A stretch of DNA of 64,000 nt, from contig CM049306.1 of NCBI GenBank assembly GCA_026874595.1, positions 14,901,019 to 14,965,018 on the forward strand. Direction: 5' to 3'. A program made the position numbers and the translations under genes. The stretch comes from Sipunculus nudus (lineage: Eukaryota > Annelida > Sipuncula > Golfingiida > Sipunculidae). The notes below the pieces were generated by a model, which ran no database searches, had not been told where the DNA came from, and worked only from the letters and a program-made list of their open reading frames with translations. Of this stretch, positions 59,720 through 64,000 are shown in pieces (position 1 is the stretch's first letter; the number at the start of each line of letters is the position of its first letter).

Positions 59720-61949
59720 TGCCAGCCCAAAACGCAAAATAGTAAACATCATGAATTGAGAATTTACACTGCCTCAGCTGACAATTATTAAAATACTATT
59801 CATTAGTTTTCAGGTGTATCATTTTTCTGAACAAGAATATAACAAACCTGATCGTGGCAAATTATCTGAAAGTTAAGCGTATTGCCAGCAAAAGTTCGAA
59901 TTTCATTCTTTGCATCTATATTTTACAATAATGTTGTGTATAATTTCTAAATAAATGAGATATTAAGGTAGCTCCTAAAATGAAATCAATTCAAAAGTAA
60001 TTTTAAATTCATATTAGACCCAATAAAGTATACATTATTTTAAGCCCAAAACATTGTTGTAAATGACGGTATACACATTATTTTAACTGTCCATTCATTT
60101 TAACATGATATTTTTACATTTTTGGTACACCATTTTAGACACCCAGTAGTAACAACCCATATTTCTGTTGAATCACATAAAGTGCATGACAATATCTGAA
60201 AAGCCATTTTTGCTTTTCCTTTTACTGTGTGTCTTTCTCTTTGAAAACTAAAATTTTATTAATTTTTTACTCACAATTAAAAAATGAAGTTTTAAGTTAG
60301 ATAGAAACATGAGGAAGAACAACAAAAATATGGGTTCTTAGATATTGTCGTGTAGTTTAATATAAGTCAACTCAAACTTAAAGTGGAGAACCTTTTGAAA
60401 ATTAAAAAAAATGTGAAAATGAATGACTTCGACGCTGTGTATTTCTTTTGAAAGAACTCTGTAATAGCTTAAAAAACTGTATAATGATGTGGGCTATTAT
60501 AAAAATTAAAACAATTTTTGGATTGATTTAAATATGATTTTTTTCCAAATATGCTTCCTCAAAATGAATTATATATCTGTATATGCATGGGTATTTCATT
60601 TTGGAAACGCTTCAAAATTGTTTTCTAGCGAGCTCCTGGAACTACTGAATTTCTACAGAATTTTAGAAGCCTTTTTATAAGTCCTTATTATTACAGCTAG
60701 ATAACTGAATATTCAATAATCAGATACCGAAATATGTAAAGATGAAAACCAAATCTGTGTGCAACTGAGGCAATTTCTTTAAGTTTGTTTCAGTTTATTG
60801 CTAGGAGTGATTATTCCTGCTTCATTTATTAAGGTATATGTGAAGTTATATGTGAAGTCTGACAATATCAAATAGCAATTCATTATATGGGAGAGCTTAA
60901 TTTATATGTGTAAGCATATGAACATGTGTGCTGAAACCTGCTGTGAGGCAGTCTGTTCCTCTTGGTAATACCACGTGGTCAGAACGGTGGACAACCTACC
61001 CAGCTGGGCTTGTTGGTCATATTATCTCATCTATAATTCAATTTATATAATATGTATAAGCAGAACATTTGGAATAGAGCTGGATTACCACGTTTATTTA
61101 CTCTGAAGTTTAGTTATTAAATCTTATTTTTTAATTCTGTTACTATAATTTGAGAGGAGTTTCTAGGCAGTGCAAGTTAAACATTATGTAAAGACTTTTT
61201 TTATCAAGCAAGGGTTTTATACTATTTTCTAGTTTTTCTGTAATGTTTAAACTATTTCCTAAAGAATCATAAAGACCTGCTCTCATAAACTGTGTCCCAG
61301 TCAAAACATTTCACTCTTTATGAACAGCCAATTAGAGTCATGCTGGTGTTGTCAGGGGAATATTGTAATGTAGCTGTCACATGTCTGGGCGGCATATTTT
61401 AATTAGCTGCAGGTCAGGGATTTAACCAGATGCTATATACAGGAGAGATATGGATTTAATATAATTGCTCTACCAATTGATGGCTTATAATACTTTATAA
61501 CTCCCTCGTATAAGATCCCACTCAAAAATTATCTTCTGTCTCAGCCGGTAAGTAAGTTCTTAGTGTGCAGCACCTGGCCCTCTTCTTCTGTTAACCTTCC
61601 TCTGAATTGTGTTACAAAAAATATTCCACAAGAGACAAAAAGGAAACAGAAGTTGATGAATAACTAAAAATCAATTGAAATTATTTGTATATTTCAGCAT
61701 CTGTCAACATGATTTGTGCCTGCAGCTGGTGAGAGAAGATCTAATTTTATTGGGCTTCTAATGATAAGATTGTCTGGGCCAAACTGTTTATACTGTGTTA
61801 CATCAGAGCACATAATATCTGATACACAGAAATTATTCAGTTATATTGCATTGAATAAATACACATTCAGGCTGTTTTTCCCCCTTTTTTGTCGTGAAAT
61901 TCAACTTTAAATATGTATTACGTATTTCTTTAAAATCAACATGACTTAC
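59720..61949. other. Probable intron downstream of the long minus-strand exon
   Basis: AT-rich with no element ends and no exon with both splice signals. By position it is intronic on the minus strand if the exon at 61950 is genuine. Confidence 0.4.
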
Positions 61950-62702
61950 CGGGTCCCTGTTTGGGTCAAGTGCGTCCACTAAGACTTTGATGTGTCCATC
62001 CTTAACAACTTTCTCCTGTACGGTACGGTGATGGCACATAGTGGTGAAAACGCGAGCACTAAGGATCTGTACACAGTGGTACGAACAGGTCTTCCAGCGT
62101 ACGCTCGGCATACAGTGATGACGTAATCCCGTCACTTGCTGTTGAGCACTCATCGAGTCCTGCAGGATTCGTAAAATCGTGCCGGGGTCCGACGAGAAGA
62201 CAATGTCCATTGGAGTCGGGCGATAATAAACCGATGCCGAGTGGCTCATCGCAGTTTTATACGGGCTTGACATCTTGTTCGACATATCTAAGTTACTCAG
62301 TGACGTATGAACATTTGAACATTCGGCACCCCCCGTTGAGTCTTCGTAATAACTGTACCTGATCTGCTCACTCTCGGCGTCGTATCTAACATTTGCCTGA
62401 CAATACTGCCCTCTTTGCTCCTGACTGGGGGATTTGTGGTCTGTCCCTGGCACCAAGTTGACAATATCTAGCGTGGCTGTGAGGGCTGAATCTACAGCCT
62501 CCTCCAGTTTCCATGGGTGATACATCCCCTCAGCAATACAGATATCCATCACCTCGTTAACCACGGCCAGGGCTGCAAAGTGCATCCTTCTTGACCATGG
62601 GAGAATATCCAGCATCAAACGGACCAGTCTGGTCAGCTGAGAGAATATTTCTATCTTCTTGGAAGAACATGTATCCTGTTGCCGTAGGTCTTCATGACAT
62701 AC
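61950..62702 (-). CDS. Internal exon (251 codons) of an unidentified ARM/HEAT-like protein
   Basis: On the minus strand a pyrimidine-rich acceptor (TTGTTTGCTCCTTAAG) precedes GTATGTCATGAAG at 62702. A canonical GACCCG|GTAAGT donor follows at 61949; the exon is 753 bp, phase 0 at both ends. The first 85 or so residues are predicted helical (EIFSQLTRLVRLMLDILPWS, then HFAALAVVNEVMDICIAEGM). Residues about 86-160 are polar, rich in Ser, Gln and Tyr, and probably disordered. The last 85 or so look like armadillo/HEAT helices (CVQILSARVFTTMCHHRTVQ, then KVVKDGHIKVLVDALDPN). No catalytic motif, signal peptide or membrane segment. Codon use and splice sites make this the most secure coding call in the window. 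Other exons, upstream (beyond 64000) and downstream, are not identified. Function unknown; a scaffold role is inference from the fold type only. Confidence 0.82.
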
Positions 62703-64000
62703 CTTAAGGAGCAAACAACCGCGGTGATTTATAACAAAAACATGAACATATAAAATATTAAATTTTATGTTACGAAATTAATATTTGGTATCACTTGCTT
62801 TTGGATAAATAGACGATACAGAGTTTGTCATCTTTATAAAATTGAAAAATAGTTTAATATTGCGGTATGTTTGTTTTGTATCACGAAGTTGATGTGTGGG
62901 CATGGCGTTTACTGTTAATAGGGATATGATTTGATCTATTCGTACGCAGCACGTCTGTGAGAAGTGGAGTGTTGGAAATAATGGACAGTTCGCCTTTGAC
63001 TGTCAATATAATTAGGTTATGGCGCTGTTAGATGTAGGTTCAAGCGGCTGTATTAGCCCCAGGGACATAACATCTCCCAAGGCAGGCAACAAAATTCACA
63101 TCAGACGACAGTCAGTTAGAACTGGGGACACTGAGTGAGATGAAAGAGAAGGGGGTCCGTGCCCATCGGAGTTTTCTTATTTTTTTCTTCCCTTTGGCTA
63201 ATGCTGATTGCCTTGTATATCTTTGTATGGGATTCTTTCTTAAGATATCGCTAGCCAACCTCGCCATCCCATAGCCTGACACAGCCAAATGCCCTGAGCT
63301 ATAATATGACAATAGTCCAAGGAACTGTTGCTATCGATTTAGCCTTGGCCCAAAGCCGTTTCTGTTAACCTTCTGGCGAAATATGTGTCCTTTACCTGAA
63401 CCGTGTTTTCATCCCGTACAGACCTTTAAAGTTGAGAATTTTGGTTTGATACTATTTTCCATATGCTGCTATATTACCTAAAAGATAAACAATAAGCAAT
63501 GAACACTTATTTTATGTTGTATTGAACATTTTACCAAATTACAGAGAAAGGAATATTCGTGCATTAATTCTTTAATAAAAACCCAACGCGACTTCGAGTA
63601 TGTTATTTGTCATAAAGAACGTTAAGGCATATTCCTTTCTGACAGAGACTGTGTTGTAAGGAATGTATTTTAACAGGAGACCGAATATAGATTTTGTGTA
63701 ATGAATTTTAACATTAAATTTATGCAAACCTTATGGGAATTTGAGTTGTGTTCACCGATTTATTGCGACAATACATTTGTTCAAATGATGATTTCCTCAG
63801 TGTATTGTACCTTCAAGCTTTGTAAATTATATATGCTATATAAATAGTGATTTTGAAGGACGTACGGGTACATATTGCTTTTTTGAACATGAAAAGATAA
63901 GTCATGTTTTTTTGCTGCCGTGTACATTCACACGATATTAACAGTTAAAGACCTGCCTAAAATAAATCGGTTTGCGAATATATTTTTGTCAAATAAACGC
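62703..64000. other. Probable upstream intron of the minus-strand gene
   Basis: No second exon is recognised on the minus strand. A 66-codon minus frame at 63112-63312 has no domain, although its basic KGKKKIRK stretch and slightly higher GC content deserve a check. Confidence 0.35.

Overview
This is a eukaryotic genomic window, AT-rich, almost entirely non-coding and packed with repeats. It has no prokaryotic signatures: no operons, no dense ORFs, and the only credible coding segments are single exons bounded by GT/AG splice signals. The repeat types point to a mollusc, most likely a bivalve: tandem-repeat cores carrying GGTGGCGCCACC, 5' ends of the AACAAG-TGACCCATGGGTCA type, 3' ends of the AAGCTCACAGGTTCGCTAAAA type, GACGGAC microsatellites and tRNA-derived SINEs. 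The taxon is inferred from repeat character only.

Genes. One long exon of 251 codons lies on the minus strand (61950-62702). It has a good acceptor and a GTAAGT donor and encodes part of a helical, ARM/HEAT-like protein that I cannot name. A first coding exon on the plus strand (14947-15145) encodes a short acidic, serine-rich N terminus ending in a QPYMFEP motif. It sits just downstream of a perfect CRE octamer and a TATA-like stretch and ends at a GTAAGT donor. Two further exon candidates (about 45317-45382 minus and about 59211-59520) are weak.

Layout. 1-1,015: a 268-bp unit repeated three times. 1.5-7 kb: a dispersed repeat, a complete tRNA-SINE with target-site duplication, and fragments of satellite-bearing elements, including a near-complete family IV element (4318-5875). 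7-14.8 kb: mostly unique. 14.9-15.2 kb: the first exon. 15.2-20.7 kb: families II and III. 20.7-25.3 kb: mostly unique. 25.3-34.7 kb: a nested stack of families I, II and III. 34.7-38.9 kb: a roughly 2-kb complex unit present twice. 39-39.6 kb: the 3' tail of a non-LTR retrotransposon. 40.7-45.4 kb: a more CpG-rich region with several TGACGTCA sites. 47.1-48.0, 51.4-52.3, 42.98-43.17 and 52.7-52.9 kb: non-autonomous DNA transposons with terminal inverted repeats. 55.4-57.0 kb: one complete family I element. 57-62 kb: mostly unique or intronic. 62-62.7 kb: the long exon.

Main observation. Four satellite-carrying families that look unrelated at their ends obey one architectural rule. A short motif just inside the 5' end is the reverse complement of the 3' terminal motif. 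In three of them that 3' motif is the right arm of a hairpin with a 3-nt loop followed by oligo-A. The interior is a tandem array, usually followed by a GACGGAC-type microsatellite. This looks like one superfamily of tandem-repeat-bearing, non-autonomous, probably rolling-circle (Helitron/Helentron-like) elements that swap cores and ends. The transposon class is inference; no transposase or Rep/helicase gene is visible.
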